In this document: positions 8,996 to 18,287 of the stretch, in pieces
Numbering within the stretch: position 1 is the stretch's first letter
How the letters are laid out: each line of letters starts with the position of its first letter
Assembly: GCF_014930455.1 (NCBI RefSeq)
Contig: NZ_JAAIYO010000008.1
Location: forward strand, 288,367 to 352,366
DNA length: 64,000 nt
Direction of reading: 5' to 3'
From: Corallococcus soli
GTDB taxonomy: Bacteria > Myxococcota > Myxococcia > Myxococcales > Myxococcaceae
Notes under the pieces: model-generated
Databases searched by the model: none
Told to the model about the DNA's origin: nothing
What the model saw: only the letters and a program-made list of their open reading frames with translations
Program-made: the position numbers and the translations under genes

Positions 8996-9397
8996 ATGAT
9001 CAACCCCGACTATCCGCTGGCCAGCTGGTTCCTCGCGGTCTCCACGTCGCTCTTCCTGGTCGTCTACGCACTGCCATTGCTGTTCGTCCCGCTGCGGTGG
9101 GCGCGCTGGTTCGGGTGGGAGCTGCCCACGGGGAACAACGACCTGACGGTCTACTTCGCGCGCTGCCTGGGCGCCCTGGCGCTGGCCGTCATCATCGCGG
9201 TGGTGCAGTTCATCCCGGACCCGAAGAGCCACCTGGTCATCTTCGAACTCATCGGCCTCATTGGCGGCCTGATGACCGCGGTGCACGTCTGGGGTGCGGT
9301 CAGGAAGCAGCAGCCCTGGACGGAGACGGCGGAGATCCCCCTTTACGGAGCGGTGTGCGTGGCGGCCCTGTGGCTGCGCTACGCTTCGCTGTCCTGA
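8996..9397 (+). CDS. Small integral membrane protein, four predicted helices
   Basis: 133-residue membrane protein with four hydrophobic segments (about residues 10-32, 53-72, 80-100 and 112-130). No signature motif was recognised. The ATG at 8996 starts just before the first helix; another in-frame ATG about 60 bp upstream is less likely. It ends 15 bp before the large cyclase gene, so the two may be co-transcribed and the membrane protein might localise or sense for the cyclase; that is inference only. Confidence 0.7.
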   Translation: MINPDYPLASWFLAVSTSLFLVVYALPLLFVPLRWARWFGWELPTGNNDLTVYFARCLGALALAVIIAVVQFIPDPKSHLVIFELIGLIGGLMTAVHVWGAVRKQQPWTETAEIPLYGAVCVAALWLRYASLS

Positions 9398-9412
9398 GTC
9401 CAAGGCCCCGGG

Positions 9413-12400
9413 ATGCCCTCCGAGCAGCACATCGATCCCGTCGTCGCGGCGCTGGCGCCCTACATGCCGGCGGCCATCCTCGCGCGGCTGGCGACCCATG
9501 AGGCGGATGAGCTGCCCCGGGTGGAGCCGGTGCGCGGCGCCATCCTGCTGCTGGACATCGCGGGCTTCACGCCCATCGTGGTGGGGCTGAGCGGCGCGGG
9601 GCCCCGCGGCATCGACGCGCTCCAGCGCCTGCTCACGAACTACTACACGGAGATGATCGACGTGGTGCGCGACCACGGCGGGGACATCTACCAGTTCGCC
9701 GGCGACTCCATCCTCGCGTGCTTCGAGGCCGCGCCCGAGGAGGCGGACGGGGACGTCGTGCAGCGCGCCGCGGTGTGCGCGCTGGGCGTGCAGCGCCGGC
9801 TGGCGCGCTTCGCCCGGCTGGAGCTGCTGGGCCAGCGCTTCGGGGTGTCCTCGCGCATCGGCATCGGCTTCGGTGAGTCGAACCGCATCGTGATGGGCGC
9901 CTCCGGCCTGTGGATGCACCCGGCGCTCGTCGGAGAGCCCCTGGCGCAGGCGGTGGGCGCGGAGAAGCAGGCCACGGTGTCGGAGGTCGTCCTGAGCCCC
10001 CGGGCCTGGGCCTCGCTGCCGGAGGGCGCCCGCAGGGGCGATGCGCGCGAGGGGGGCAACCACCGGCTGGCCCTGGACGCGCCCGTGGAGTCCATCAAGC
10101 GGCCCCTGCCCGCGCCGTCGGGGGGCGCGCAGCTGGTGGGCCGGTGCGCGCTGCTGCTGCACCCGGTGCTCTTCACGAAGATCACCACCGCGCACCAGGA
10201 GTTCTCCGGCGACTTCCGCGACGTCACCTGCTTCTTCGTGCGCTTCACGCACGCGCCTGGCGACGGGGACGGCACGTCGTTCACGCGCGACCTGAACGCC
10301 TACTACGAGTTCGTCCAGCGGGAGAGCGCGCACCACGGCGGCGTGCTCCTGATGACGGACTTCACCGACAAGGGCAACGTCCTCTACGTCCTGTTCGGCG
10401 CGCCCACCGCGCAGCAGAACAAGGAGGTGCTGGCGTGCCGGCTGGCCTGCAAGCTGCTCAAGTCCCGGGAGTCCTTCCCCTTCCTCGGTGACCTGCAGAT
10501 CGGCGTCGCCACCGGCCACGCGTACTGCGGGGACATGGGCTCGCCGTGGCGCAAGGGGTACTCGGCGCTGGGCGAGGTCGTGAACATGGCCGCGCGTCTG
10601 ATGACGCACGGGCGCGGCGGCTCCGTGCACATCTGCGCCAACACGCAGGGCCGGCTCCAGCAGGGCGGCTTCGCCACCGAGTTCGTGGAGGACGCGAAGC
10701 TCAAGGGCGTCTCCCGCACGGTGCCGGTGTACCGGCTGCTGGGTGAGACGCGCCGCAGCCTGTTCATCAAGGGCCGGGGAGACATCATCGGCCGCCGGCG
10801 CGAGCTGGCCGTGCTGCACGAGGCGCTGGACGCGTCGCTGAAGGGCAAGGGCAAGGTGTGCGTGGTGTCCGGCGAGGCGGGCATCGGCAAGTCGCGCCTG
10901 GGCGCGCGCGTGCTGGAGGACGCGGAGGAGCACGGCGCGGGCGCGCTGTACGGCATCTGCTACTCCTACGAGATGTTCACCCCCTTCTTCCCCTGGAAGG
11001 AGGTGCTGCTCCAGGCGTTCGGGCTGCATGACTCGGACGACTTCGCCACGCAGCAGGAGCGGCTGTCGCAGGGTCTGGAGGGTCTGGAGGACGTGGGGCC
11101 GGAGTGGATCCCGGTCATCGCGGGCATCCTCGGCATCTCCCTGGAGGAGACGCCCGACACGGCGTCCATGGACGCGCGGCGCAAGCAGCAGAAGGTGTTC
11201 CAGATCGTCCACCAGCTCCTGGAGAAGCTCAGCCTCGCGCAGCCGCTGCTGCTCTTCTTCGAGGACCTGCACTGGGCGGACAACATCTCCCTGGATCTGC
11301 TCCAGTACCTGGCGCTGCGCCTGGGCTCGCACCGCATCATGGTGCTGGCGACGATGCGGCCGGGCGACCAGCTGCGAGGCATGCGCGACCTGCCGGAGTA
11401 CTGCCCGGTGGAGCTGACCAGCCTGGACGACGACGACACGCGGGAGATGCTGCGCGTGCACCTGCGCATGTCGCCGCCGGACCTGGCGCTGGAGGAGCGG
11501 CTGCTCGCGAAGGTGCAGGGCAACCCGTTCTTCATCGAATCCATCGTGGAGGGTCTGGCCGAGCAGGGCTACCTGGGGCTGGCGGAGCCGGGCTCGCAGC
11601 GGATGGAGCTCAAGCGCGGCCTGCAGGACCTGCTGCTGCCGGACTCCATCCAGGACGTGGTGCTGTCGCGCATCGACCTGCTGTCGGAGACGGAGAAGCT
11701 GGTGGTGAAGGTGGCGTCCGTCATCGGGCGCGTCTTCACGCTGGACGCCGTCTCCGCGCTGGTGCCGGGCTCGCTCGTGGGGCCCCGGCTGCGCGAGGCC
11801 GTGGACACGCTCACGCGCCTGGGCCTCATCCTGTTGGAGACGGAGGAGCCGTACACCTGCCTCTTCAAGCACATCGTCATCCGCGACGTGGCCTACAACA
11901 CGCTGCTGGTGTCGGCGCGCGAGGACCTGCACCGCCGGCTCGCGCGCTACCTGGAGGCCCGCGCCAGCGACAACCTGGTCGGCTCCGCGGGTCTGCTGGC
12001 CTTCCACTTCCTCGCGGGCAACGTGGAGGACAAGGGCCTGGAGTACACGCTGATGGCGGCCCGCAGCGCGCGGGCGCAGTACGCCAACGACGACGCGCTC
12101 TACCACTACAACCGCGCCCTGGAGCTGCTGGGCACCGTCGTGCCGGTGGACCCGGAGGCGATGCTGCTCAAGACGCGCCGGGTGATGCAGGAGCTGGCGG
12201 AGACGCTGCTCCAGGCGGGCAACTACGCCGCCGCCATCATCATGTTCGAGCAGTGCCTGGTGGACGAGGAGGAGGTCCCCCGTCAGGCGGAGCTGCACCT
12301 GGGCCTGGGCCGCGCGCACCAGGAGAAGGGCGAGTCCGGCCGCGCCACGCACCACCTGGAGCAGTCGCTGGTCCTCAGGGGCCGCAGCCTGCCGCGCAAC

Positions 12401-13720
12401 CTGCCCGCGCTGGCCCTGCGCACGCTGGCGAACCTGCTGCTGCGGGGGCTGGCCACGCTCCTGCCCTTCATCCTGCGGCCCATCCCGGCGGCGCGCCTGC
12501 CGCACTACCTCCAGCAGCTGAGCACGCTCAACTCGCTCATCCGCATCTACTACTTCGCGGACATCACCAAGCTCACCTGGGCCACGCTCGTCTCCACCAA
12601 CATGGCGGAGCGCTCGCGCAACGACTACGCGATGAGCATGGCCAGCGGCTACTACGCCACGCTGCTGTTCGGCGCGGGGCTGCTCAAGCGCTCGCGCCAC
12701 CACGGAGAGCGGGCGCTGGAGTACGCGCGGCGCTCCAAGGACCCCGTGGCGGAGGGGCTCGCGCTCAGCCGCCTGGGCATCCAGGCCTTCTTCGCCAACG
12801 AGCTGAAGCGCTCGCGCGACTTCCAGGAGCAGGCCGTCTCCACGCTGCGCGTGGTGGGCGAGCGCTGGGAGCGCCAGACGTCCCTGATGATGCAGGCGAC
12901 GGGGGAGTTCCTCTGCTCGCGCTTCAAGACGGCCGAAGGGCTCTACGAGCAGATGAAGACCATTGGCGTGGAGCTCAACGCGCTGATGCACCAGGGCTGG
13001 GCGCACTCCTGGGCGCCCATGTGCCGCTACCTGCTGGGCGAGGGTGACGTGGGCGAGCTGTGCGCGGAGCTGGAGCAGGGCTTGCGCATCAGCGAGGAGG
13101 TGGCGGACCTGGCCAACCAGTGCGCCAGCCTCAACCACCTGGCCAACGTCACCGTGCGCGAGCACCAGGTGGAGGAGGCGGCGCTCGTCGCGGTGCGCTG
13201 CTTCAAGAGCATCTGGAGCTACCAGGTGCTGGTGCCGTTCCTCCAGGTGGGCCTGGTGGACGCGGCGGAGGCGGCCCTGTTCGCGCTGGAGGAGGGCGCC
13301 ACGGTGGTGCCGCGCAAGCAACTGCTGCGCATCGTGCGGCTCGCGTCCCTCAAGGCGCGGATGATCTCCAAGCTGTACCCGTACCTGAAGGGCCCGGCGC
13401 TGCGCGTGACGGCGCGCTCCCTGCGCCTGCGCAAGGGGCCCAGGGCCGCGGAGCCGGTGTTCCTGGAGGCCATCGCCATCCTGGAGGCCAGCCCCAACCG
13501 CTGGGAGACGGGCGTGGCCTACTTCGACGCGGCGGTGGCGCTGCCGCACCGGCGGGCGGCCTTCCTGGCCCGCGCGAAGGAGATCTTCGTGGAGGTGGGC
13601 GCGCTCGCGGAGCTGCGCCGCATTGATCGGCTCCAGGCCTCCGCGCAGGCCCTGCTGCCGGGCGCCACCGTGCTGCCCCCGCTCCCCGACGCGGGCCGGC
13701 GTGACGCGCGCGTGATGTGA
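9413..13720 (+). CDS. Soluble-adenylyl-cyclase-like protein: two class III cyclase domains, AAA ATPase, TPR-like C-terminus
   Basis: 1435 residues. Domain 1 (about 42-215) is a class III cyclase fold with both metal-binding aspartates, D48 (LLDIAGFT) and D98 (FAGDS), but without the N/R pair. Domain 2 (about 268-445) lacks the first aspartate (FFVRFT instead) but keeps N391 and R395 in GEVVNMAAR. The halves therefore look complementary, as in mammalian soluble adenylyl cyclase, where C1 binds metal and C2 stabilises the transition state. A P-loop ATPase follows (GEAGIGKS 487-494; Walker B FFEDLHWAD near 617). The remaining 600 residues are helical repeats, probably TPR. Expected product is cAMP, with ATPase and repeats as a regulatory platform. 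No signal peptide; cytoplasmic. A purely signalling, non-catalytic protein cannot be excluded. Confidence 0.9.
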   Translation: MPSEQHIDPVVAALAPYMPAAILARLATHEADELPRVEPVRGAILLLDIAGFTPIVVGLSGAGPRGIDALQRLLTNYYTEMIDVVRDHGGDIYQFAGDSILACFEAAPEEADGDVVQRAAVCALGVQRRLARFARLELLGQRFGVSSRIGIGFGESNRIVMGASGLWMHPALVGEPLAQAVGAEKQATVSEVVLSPRAWASLPEGARRGDAREGGNHRLALDAPVESIKRPLPAPSGGAQLVGRCALLLHPVLFTKITTAHQEFSGDFRDVTCFFVRFTHAPGDGDGTSFTRDLNAYYEFVQRESAHHGGVLLMTDFTDKGNVLYVLFGAPTAQQNKEVLACRLACKLLKSRESFPFLGDLQIGVATGHAYCGDMGSPWRKGYSALGEVVNMAARLMTHGRGGSVHICANTQGRLQQGGFATEFVEDAKLKGVSRTVPVYRLLGETRRSLFIKGRGDIIGRRRELAVLHEALDASLKGKGKVCVVSGEAGIGKSRLGARVLEDAEEHGAGALYGICYSYEMFTPFFPWKEVLLQAFGLHDSDDFATQQERLSQGLEGLEDVGPEWIPVIAGILGISLEETPDTASMDARRKQQKVFQIVHQLLEKLSLAQPLLLFFEDLHWADNISLDLLQYLALRLGSHRIMVLATMRPGDQLRGMRDLPEYCPVELTSLDDDDTREMLRVHLRMSPPDLALEERLLAKVQGNPFFIESIVEGLAEQGYLGLAEPGSQRMELKRGLQDLLLPDSIQDVVLSRIDLLSETEKLVVKVASVIGRVFTLDAVSALVPGSLVGPRLREAVDTLTRLGLILLETEEPYTCLFKHIVIRDVAYNTLLVSAREDLHRRLARYLEARASDNLVGSAGLLAFHFLAGNVEDKGLEYTLMAARSARAQYANDDALYHYNRALELLGTVVPVDPEAMLLKTRRVMQELAETLLQAGNYAAAIIMFEQCLVDEEEVPRQAELHLGLGRAHQEKGESGRATHHLEQSLVLRGRSLPRNLPALALRTLANLLLRGLATLLPFILRPIPAARLPHYLQQLSTLNSLIRIYYFADITKLTWATLVSTNMAERSRNDYAMSMASGYYATLLFGAGLLKRSRHHGERALEYARRSKDPVAEGLALSRLGIQAFFANELKRSRDFQEQAVSTLRVVGERWERQTSLMMQATGEFLCSRFKTAEGLYEQMKTIGVELNALMHQGWAHSWAPMCRYLLGEGDVGELCAELEQGLRISEEVADLANQCASLNHLANVTVREHQVEEAALVAVRCFKSIWSYQVLVPFLQVGLVDAAEAALFALEEGATVVPRKQLLRIVRLASLKARMISKLYPYLKGPALRVTARSLRLRKGPRAAEPVFLEAIAILEASPNRWETGVAYFDAAVALPHRRAAFLARAKEIFVEVGALAELRRIDRLQASAQALLPGATVLPPLPDAGRRDARVM

Positions 13721-13822
13721 GCCCGGGCCCCCGCGGGCCCGGCGCCGAAGTCCCGCTCATTGCTTGTTCCGTCAGGGCGGGCCCCTAGACTGGCCGTCCA
13801 CTCCTCGCACGCGCACCGGGCC

Positions 13823-14638
13823 ATGACTTCCGTTCCCCTCCGCTTCCAGGCCAGTCCCGTCATCGTTGGTTACATGCTGGTGGTGCACGCCCTGGCCGCG
13901 CTGGCGTTCCTGTTGCCCTGGCCTCCGTATGCGCTGCCGGTGGGGTTGGCGGTGTACGTGAGCATCGGGCTGGGCACGACGGTGGGGCTGCACCGGCTGC
14001 TGTGCCACCGCGCCTTCGTGTGTCCGCGCTGGGTGGAGTACGCGCTGGTGACGGTGGCCATGCTGACGGCGCAGGGCAGCCCGCTGCTGTGGGCCGCGAC
14101 GCACCGGCTGCACCACGCGAAGGCGGACGCGGACGGGGACGTGCATTCGCCCCAGCGCGGCTTCTGGTACGCGCACATGGGGTGGATCCTCAACGAGGCC
14201 TCCACGGACGATGACGGCTGGCGCACGTGGTGCCGCGACATGGCGCAGGATCGCTACTACCACTGGCTCCTGCGCTACCGGATTGGCCCGCAGGTGCTGG
14301 CGGTGCTCTACGTGGGGCTGACGTTCGGCTGGCACACGGTGCCCGCGTACTTCTTCCTGCCGGTGGTGTGCTGGATGCAGAGCACCTACGCGGTGAACTC
14401 CGTGTGCCACGCGAAGTTCGGCACCCGCGTCCACGACACGCGCGACAAGAGCCGCAACGTGTGGTGGGTGAGCGTGCTCGCGCTGGGCGAGGGCTGGCAC
14501 AACAACCACCACGCCTTCCCCGCGTCCGCGCGGCACGGCTGGGTGTGGTGGCAGTGGGACCCGGGCTGGCTCTTCATCCGGGCCCTCCAGGCGCTGGGGC
14601 TCGCGTGGGACGTGCGGCTGCCGTCCCGCGCGCGCTGA
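13823..14638 (+). CDS. Delta-9-type fatty acid desaturase
   Basis: 271-residue membrane di-iron desaturase. The three histidine boxes are HRLLCH (57-62), HRLHH (94-98) and HNNHH near residue 227. Spacing and the GEGWHNNHH sequence match the acyl-CoA/acyl-lipid delta-9 desaturase family, which inserts a cis double bond into saturated chains using oxygen and electrons from ferredoxin or cytochrome b5-like donors. Hydrophobic pairs surround the boxes. The ATG at 13823 begins just before the first helix. It is convergent with the radical SAM gene, only 13 bp away. Confidence 0.9.
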   Translation: MTSVPLRFQASPVIVGYMLVVHALAALAFLLPWPPYALPVGLAVYVSIGLGTTVGLHRLLCHRAFVCPRWVEYALVTVAMLTAQGSPLLWAATHRLHHAKADADGDVHSPQRGFWYAHMGWILNEASTDDDGWRTWCRDMAQDRYYHWLLRYRIGPQVLAVLYVGLTFGWHTVPAYFFLPVVCWMQSTYAVNSVCHAKFGTRVHDTRDKSRNVWWVSVLALGEGWHNNHHAFPASARHGWVWWQWDPGWLFIRALQALGLAWDVRLPSRAR

Positions 14639-14651
14639 AGGCCCCGGAGGC

Positions 14652-16067
14652 TCAGGTGACGAGCTGGGGCTTCAGGCCCAGCCTTGCCATCTGTTGCACG
14701 TCCCAGTCCTCCAGGGCGTCCAGGCCCGCGATGTAGCGGCGCGCCGTGTTCTTCACTGGGTTGCGGATGCTGAGGATCTCCGGGCCGGAGAAGAGGATGG
14801 TCTGCTTGTAGCGGGGCATGTCGCTCATCGTCAGCTTGGACGCGTAGTGCTTCGCGACGTTGGGCAGGCTGCCCAGCGTGCCGCACAGGCGCAGGAAGTG
14901 CTCCACCACCTCCGACGCGTGCAGCTGCTTGGGCCGGTGGCACAGCGTGTAGCCGTCGTAGTCGCGGCTGGTGGTGCCCGGCAGCAGGCGGTCCTCGGCC
15001 TGCAGCTCCCGGAAGAAGGGCGTCTCCGGGTAGGGGCACACGATGCCCAGGAAGGTGACGGAGAAGTACTTCAGGTCCGCCAGGTACTCCGGCAGCCGGT
15101 GCAGGTATTCGTTGGTGTCGCCGTCCGAGCCCACGATGAGCCCGAAGGACAGCAGGATGCCGGCGGAGAAGACGCGGCGGATGACGGCGTCCACCTCCGA
15201 CAGCTTGTTCTGGCCCTTGTTCATCGCCTTGAGGGAGTCCGGGTTGAGCGACTCCAGGCCGGTGTAGACGTAGCGGCAGCCCGCCTTCGCCATCAGCTTC
15301 ACCAGCGCTTCGTCCTTGAGCACGTTGAAGGTGAGCGCGCAGCCCCACGTCTTCTTCAGCGGGATGAGCGCTTCGCACAGCTCGCGCAGGTACTTGGGGG
15401 AGCCGCCCAGGTTGTTGTCCAGGAAGACGAACGCGTCATCCATCATCCCCAGGAAGTTCGGGTTCCAGCGCATGCGCGTCTGGATTTCGTCGATGACGGC
15501 GGGGATGGGCCGGAAGCGGTAGCGCTCGTTGCCGGTGAGGACGCAGAAGTTGCAGGAGAAGGGGCAGCCGCGCGACGCCTCGATGCCCGGCAGGCGCACC
15601 TTGTTGTGCGTGAAGTCAATGAGCTCGTAGCGGTACGGCCGGATGGCGGACGCGCCCAGGGACGGCCGGCTGTAGCGCGGCTGGAGTTCGCCCTTCTCGA
15701 AGTCGGCGACCAGCGCGGGCACGTTCGCCTCCGGCTCGCCGGTGATGACCGCGTCGAAGTACAGGGCCGCGTCGTCGGGGAAGTAGCCCGCGTGGCGCCC
15801 GCCCGCCACCGTCGTCATCCCGCGCTGGCGGAAGAGGGTGGAGAGCACCTTGGTGTGCTCGTAGTACGAATGCAGGTACGAGAAGAAGACCAGGTCCCAG
15901 TGGCGATCCAACGGGATGTCCGCCTCCTTCTCGTTGAAGATCTCCACCTCCGCGTGCTCCGGGCACAGGCCGGCGATCAGCTCCGGCACGGAGGACTGCA
16001 TGATGGAGGGCTCCTTGATTCGCAGGCGGGTCGGGTGGGTGTACGTGGCGATGATGGCGATGCGCAT
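14652..16067 (-). CDS. B12-binding-type radical SAM protein
   Basis: 471 residues. Residues 1-130 form a Rossmann-like domain of the cobalamin-binding type (IAIIATYTHP, DLVFFSYLHS, TVAGGRHAGYFPDD, DAVITGEPE). The radical SAM core follows with the [4Fe-4S] ligands C168, C172 and C175 in GCPFSCNFC. The order matches class B radical SAM enzymes, which do methylations and ring changes on lipids, pigments and natural products. The usual cobalamin-ligand DXHXXG motif is not evident, so B12 may not be bound tightly. The substrate cannot be told from the neighbours. The C-terminal 100 residues are unrecognised. Confidence 0.85.
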   Translation of the reverse strand: MRIAIIATYTHPTRLRIKEPSIMQSSVPELIAGLCPEHAEVEIFNEKEADIPLDRHWDLVFFSYLHSYYEHTKVLSTLFRQRGMTTVAGGRHAGYFPDDAALYFDAVITGEPEANVPALVADFEKGELQPRYSRPSLGASAIRPYRYELIDFTHNKVRLPGIEASRGCPFSCNFCVLTGNERYRFRPIPAVIDEIQTRMRWNPNFLGMMDDAFVFLDNNLGGSPKYLRELCEALIPLKKTWGCALTFNVLKDEALVKLMAKAGCRYVYTGLESLNPDSLKAMNKGQNKLSEVDAVIRRVFSAGILLSFGLIVGSDGDTNEYLHRLPEYLADLKYFSVTFLGIVCPYPETPFFRELQAEDRLLPGTTSRDYDGYTLCHRPKQLHASEVVEHFLRLCGTLGSLPNVAKHYASKLTMSDMPRYKQTILFSGPEILSIRNPVKNTARRYIAGLDALEDWDVQQMARLGLKPQLVT

Positions 16068-16253
16068 GCGTGCATTCCGGAAGAAGACGCGGAAGGAACG
16101 GCACGCGCCCGTTCACGAATACACCTGCCGGACTGCGTCCCCCTCCGTGGGGGCAGAATCACCCGGAGTCCGGGCAGTGGCAAAGGAACTCCGCGCGCAC
16201 GACGCACTCTCCGTGTCTCAGCGGGCCGCGGAGACACCGGGTTGAAACATCAA

Positions 16254-16295
16254 GCGGGCCGCCTCTTCCAGGCATTGTCTGGAAGAAGGGCCCGC
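16254..16295 (-). terminator. Hairpin downstream of the phosphate transporter gene
   Basis: Outer stem GCGGGCC (16254-16260) with GGCCCGC (16289-16295) and inner 8-bp stem TCTTCCAG (16264-16271) with CTGGAAGA (16279-16286). It lies about 50 bp past the stop of the pit-like gene. The rest of the 277-bp gap (16068-16344) should hold the promoter of the radical SAM gene; a second inverted repeat GTGTCTC/GAGACAC is at 16213-16237. Confidence 0.6.
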
Positions 16296-16344
16296 CTGGT
16301 GGGACTGGCGAAGCGTTGATGGGGAAGGGGGGCTGCCGGGGACT

Positions 16345-17370
16345 TCAGCCCACCATGCGGACGATGGTTACCGTGATGCCGTAGACGAGCACGGACACCA
16401 GCGCGGCGGCGGGGATGGTGAACACCCACGCCCAGATGATGCGTCCAGCGGTGCCCCACTTCACCGCGCGCCAGCCGCGCGTGGACCCCACACCGACGAT
16501 GGCGCCGGTGATGGTGTGGGTGGTGGAGACGGGGATGCCCAGCTCCGCCAGGGCGATGATGGTGACGCCGCCGCCGGTCTCCGCGCTGAAGCCGCCAATG
16601 GGCGCCAGCTTCGTGAGGCTGTGGCCCATGGTGCGGATGATGCGCCAGCCGCCGAAGAAGGTGCCCAGGGCGATGGCGGCGTGGCAGGAGATGATCATCC
16701 ACCAGTCGATGTGGAACGGGCGGTCACGCCAGATGGTGCCGAAGAGCACCACCGCGATGATGCCCATGACCTTCTGCGCGTCGTTGGTGCCGTGGCTGAA
16801 GGAGAAGATGGCGGACGACACCAACTGGAGCCGGCGGAACCACGTGTCCACGCGCAGGGGCGTCTGCTTGTGCACGATCCAGGTGCTGATGACCATCATC
16901 GAGATGCCCAGGAACATGCCGATGAGGGGCGACAGGACGATGAAGCCCGCGATGCGCGCGATGCCCGAGCCCACCAGCCCCTGGAAGCCCAGCACCGGCA
17001 GCGTGGCGCCAATCATCCCGCCCGCCAGCGCGTGCGACGACGACGAGGGCAGGCCCCACCACCAGGTCAGCAGGTTCCAGGTGATGGCCCCCATGAGGGA
17101 GGAGAAGACCACCAGCAGCACCGCGGTGGGGCCGGCGGCGCGGAGCATCTCGAAGTTGATGATGCCCTTGCCCATGGTGTTGGCGACGTGGACGCCGCCG
17201 GCGAACGCCGCCACGAAGTTGAAGAACGCGGCCCAGGCCACCGCGAGGTTGGGCGACAGCACGCGCGTGGAGACGACGGTGGCGATGGAGTTCGCGGCGT
17301 CGTGGAAGCCGTTGATGAAATCGAAGACCAGCGCGACGATGACGATGAAGACGACCGCGGCGAGCAGCAT
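16345..17370 (-). CDS. Low-affinity inorganic phosphate transporter, Pit family
   Basis: 341-residue membrane permease with about ten helices. The family signature DFINGFHDAANSIATVV is at residues 12-28, and a second GTNDAQK repeat (SHGTNDAQKVMG) is near the middle, as expected for the duplicated Pit fold. It imports metal-phosphate with protons. The ATG at 17370 follows the stop of the upstream DUF47 gene by one base, implying translational coupling. DUF47-Pit pairs are a common two-gene phosphate system. Confidence 0.93.
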   Translation of the reverse strand: MLLAAVVFIVIVALVFDFINGFHDAANSIATVVSTRVLSPNLAVAWAAFFNFVAAFAGGVHVANTMGKGIINFEMLRAAGPTAVLLVVFSSLMGAITWNLLTWWWGLPSSSSHALAGGMIGATLPVLGFQGLVGSGIARIAGFIVLSPLIGMFLGISMMVISTWIVHKQTPLRVDTWFRRLQLVSSAIFSFSHGTNDAQKVMGIIAVVLFGTIWRDRPFHIDWWMIISCHAAIALGTFFGGWRIIRTMGHSLTKLAPIGGFSAETGGGVTIIALAELGIPVSTTHTITGAIVGVGSTRGWRAVKWGTAGRIIWAWVFTIPAAALVSVLVYGITVTIVRMVG

Positions 17371-17371
17371 T

Positions 17372-17998
17372 TCAGGAGTGCTCCAGCACGACGCCTTCGA
17401 TGACGTTCGCGACACCCTGGCACTTGTCGGTGGCGGTCTCGATGAGGTCGTAGATCTCCTTCCACTTGATGATGGTCAGGGTATCCACGCCGCTCTTGAA
17501 CAGCCGGCCCATGCCGGAGCGCAAGACTTCGTCCGCCTGGGACTCCAGGGTCTTGATCTCCTTGCAGCCGGCGAGGATCTGCTCCGGCTTCTTGATGAGG
17601 CGCAGGGCCGCGACGACCTCCTGCACCTTCTTCGTGGAGAGCAGCAGCAGGCGCGCCAGCTCCGCGGCGTCCTCCCGGGTGTGGTCGATCTCGTAGTACA
17701 GCAGGCGCGCCGCGGCCGCGTTCGTCAGGTCCAGCACGTCGTCGATGCGCGACAGCAGCGAGTGGATCTGCGTGCGATCAAACGGGGTGATGAACTGCTG
17801 GTGCAGGCGGTTGAAGGCCGTGTGCGTGACTTCGTCGCCGCGGTGCTCCACGTCCTTGAGGGCCTGGACGCGCGTGGGCACGTCCCGGTAGTCGCTCAGG
17901 AGGTCATGGAGGATCTTCGCGCCCTCGACCGTGCGGGCGCATTGGGCGTCGAAGTCGTCGAAGAACTCATCCGACTTCGGCATCAGCTTTTCGAGCAT
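17372..17998 (-). CDS. DUF47 family PhoU-like regulator of phosphate transport
   Basis: 208-residue all-helical protein of the DUF47 (PhoU-like) family, starting KLMPKSDEFFDDFDAQ and carrying LKDVEHRGDEVTH, the E-x2-x-D-type metal-binding helix seen in PhoU proteins. It probably controls the adjacent Pit permease. The ATG at 17998 has AGGGA upstream. Its stop is one base from the Pit start. The divergent gap of 289 bp to the desaturase at 18288 should hold promoters for both sides; I see no clear sigma-70 or PHO-box-like repeat there. Confidence 0.9.
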   Translation of the reverse strand: MLEKLMPKSDEFFDDFDAQCARTVEGAKILHDLLSDYRDVPTRVQALKDVEHRGDEVTHTAFNRLHQQFITPFDRTQIHSLLSRIDDVLDLTNAAAARLLYYEIDHTREDAAELARLLLLSTKKVQEVVAALRLIKKPEQILAGCKEIKTLESQADEVLRSGMGRLFKSGVDTLTIIKWKEIYDLIETATDKCQGVANVIEGVVLEHS

Positions 17999-18287
17999 GG
18001 GGTGTCCCTCGGCGCCTGGAGCGGCAGGCGCGGTCCGCCGCGGGAGGGGTTCGCGAGGGTGAGACACTCCCGTGACGCGGCGTGACTACCCTACTTTCGG
18101 AGTTTCGCCAGTGTTCCGTGTAGAACTCCACGGATTCCGGGGGGTTGTGGGCGTCCGCGCCCGGCTCCCCAGCGGGCGCGCAGCGTCCGGAAGAGGATGA
18201 CGCAGGGGCCTGTTCCCGAGGGGGCCTCACGTCCTACAGTTGGAAAATCGGCAATTCGTCTCTTGTCCCTCTCGTCGCGGAAGGCGC

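Noticed and set aside
9413..10200. Simple homodimeric adenylate cyclase
   Set aside because: Domain 1 lacks the N/R pair and domain 2 lacks the first metal aspartate, so neither half would be active as a homodimer.
8837..13549. A 1570-codon open frame on the minus strand opposite the cyclase gene
   Set aside because: Its product is a His/Arg/Gln/Ala-rich sequence without domains; it is the expected antisense shadow of a GC-rich gene whose plus-strand frame encodes clear cyclase and ATPase motifs.
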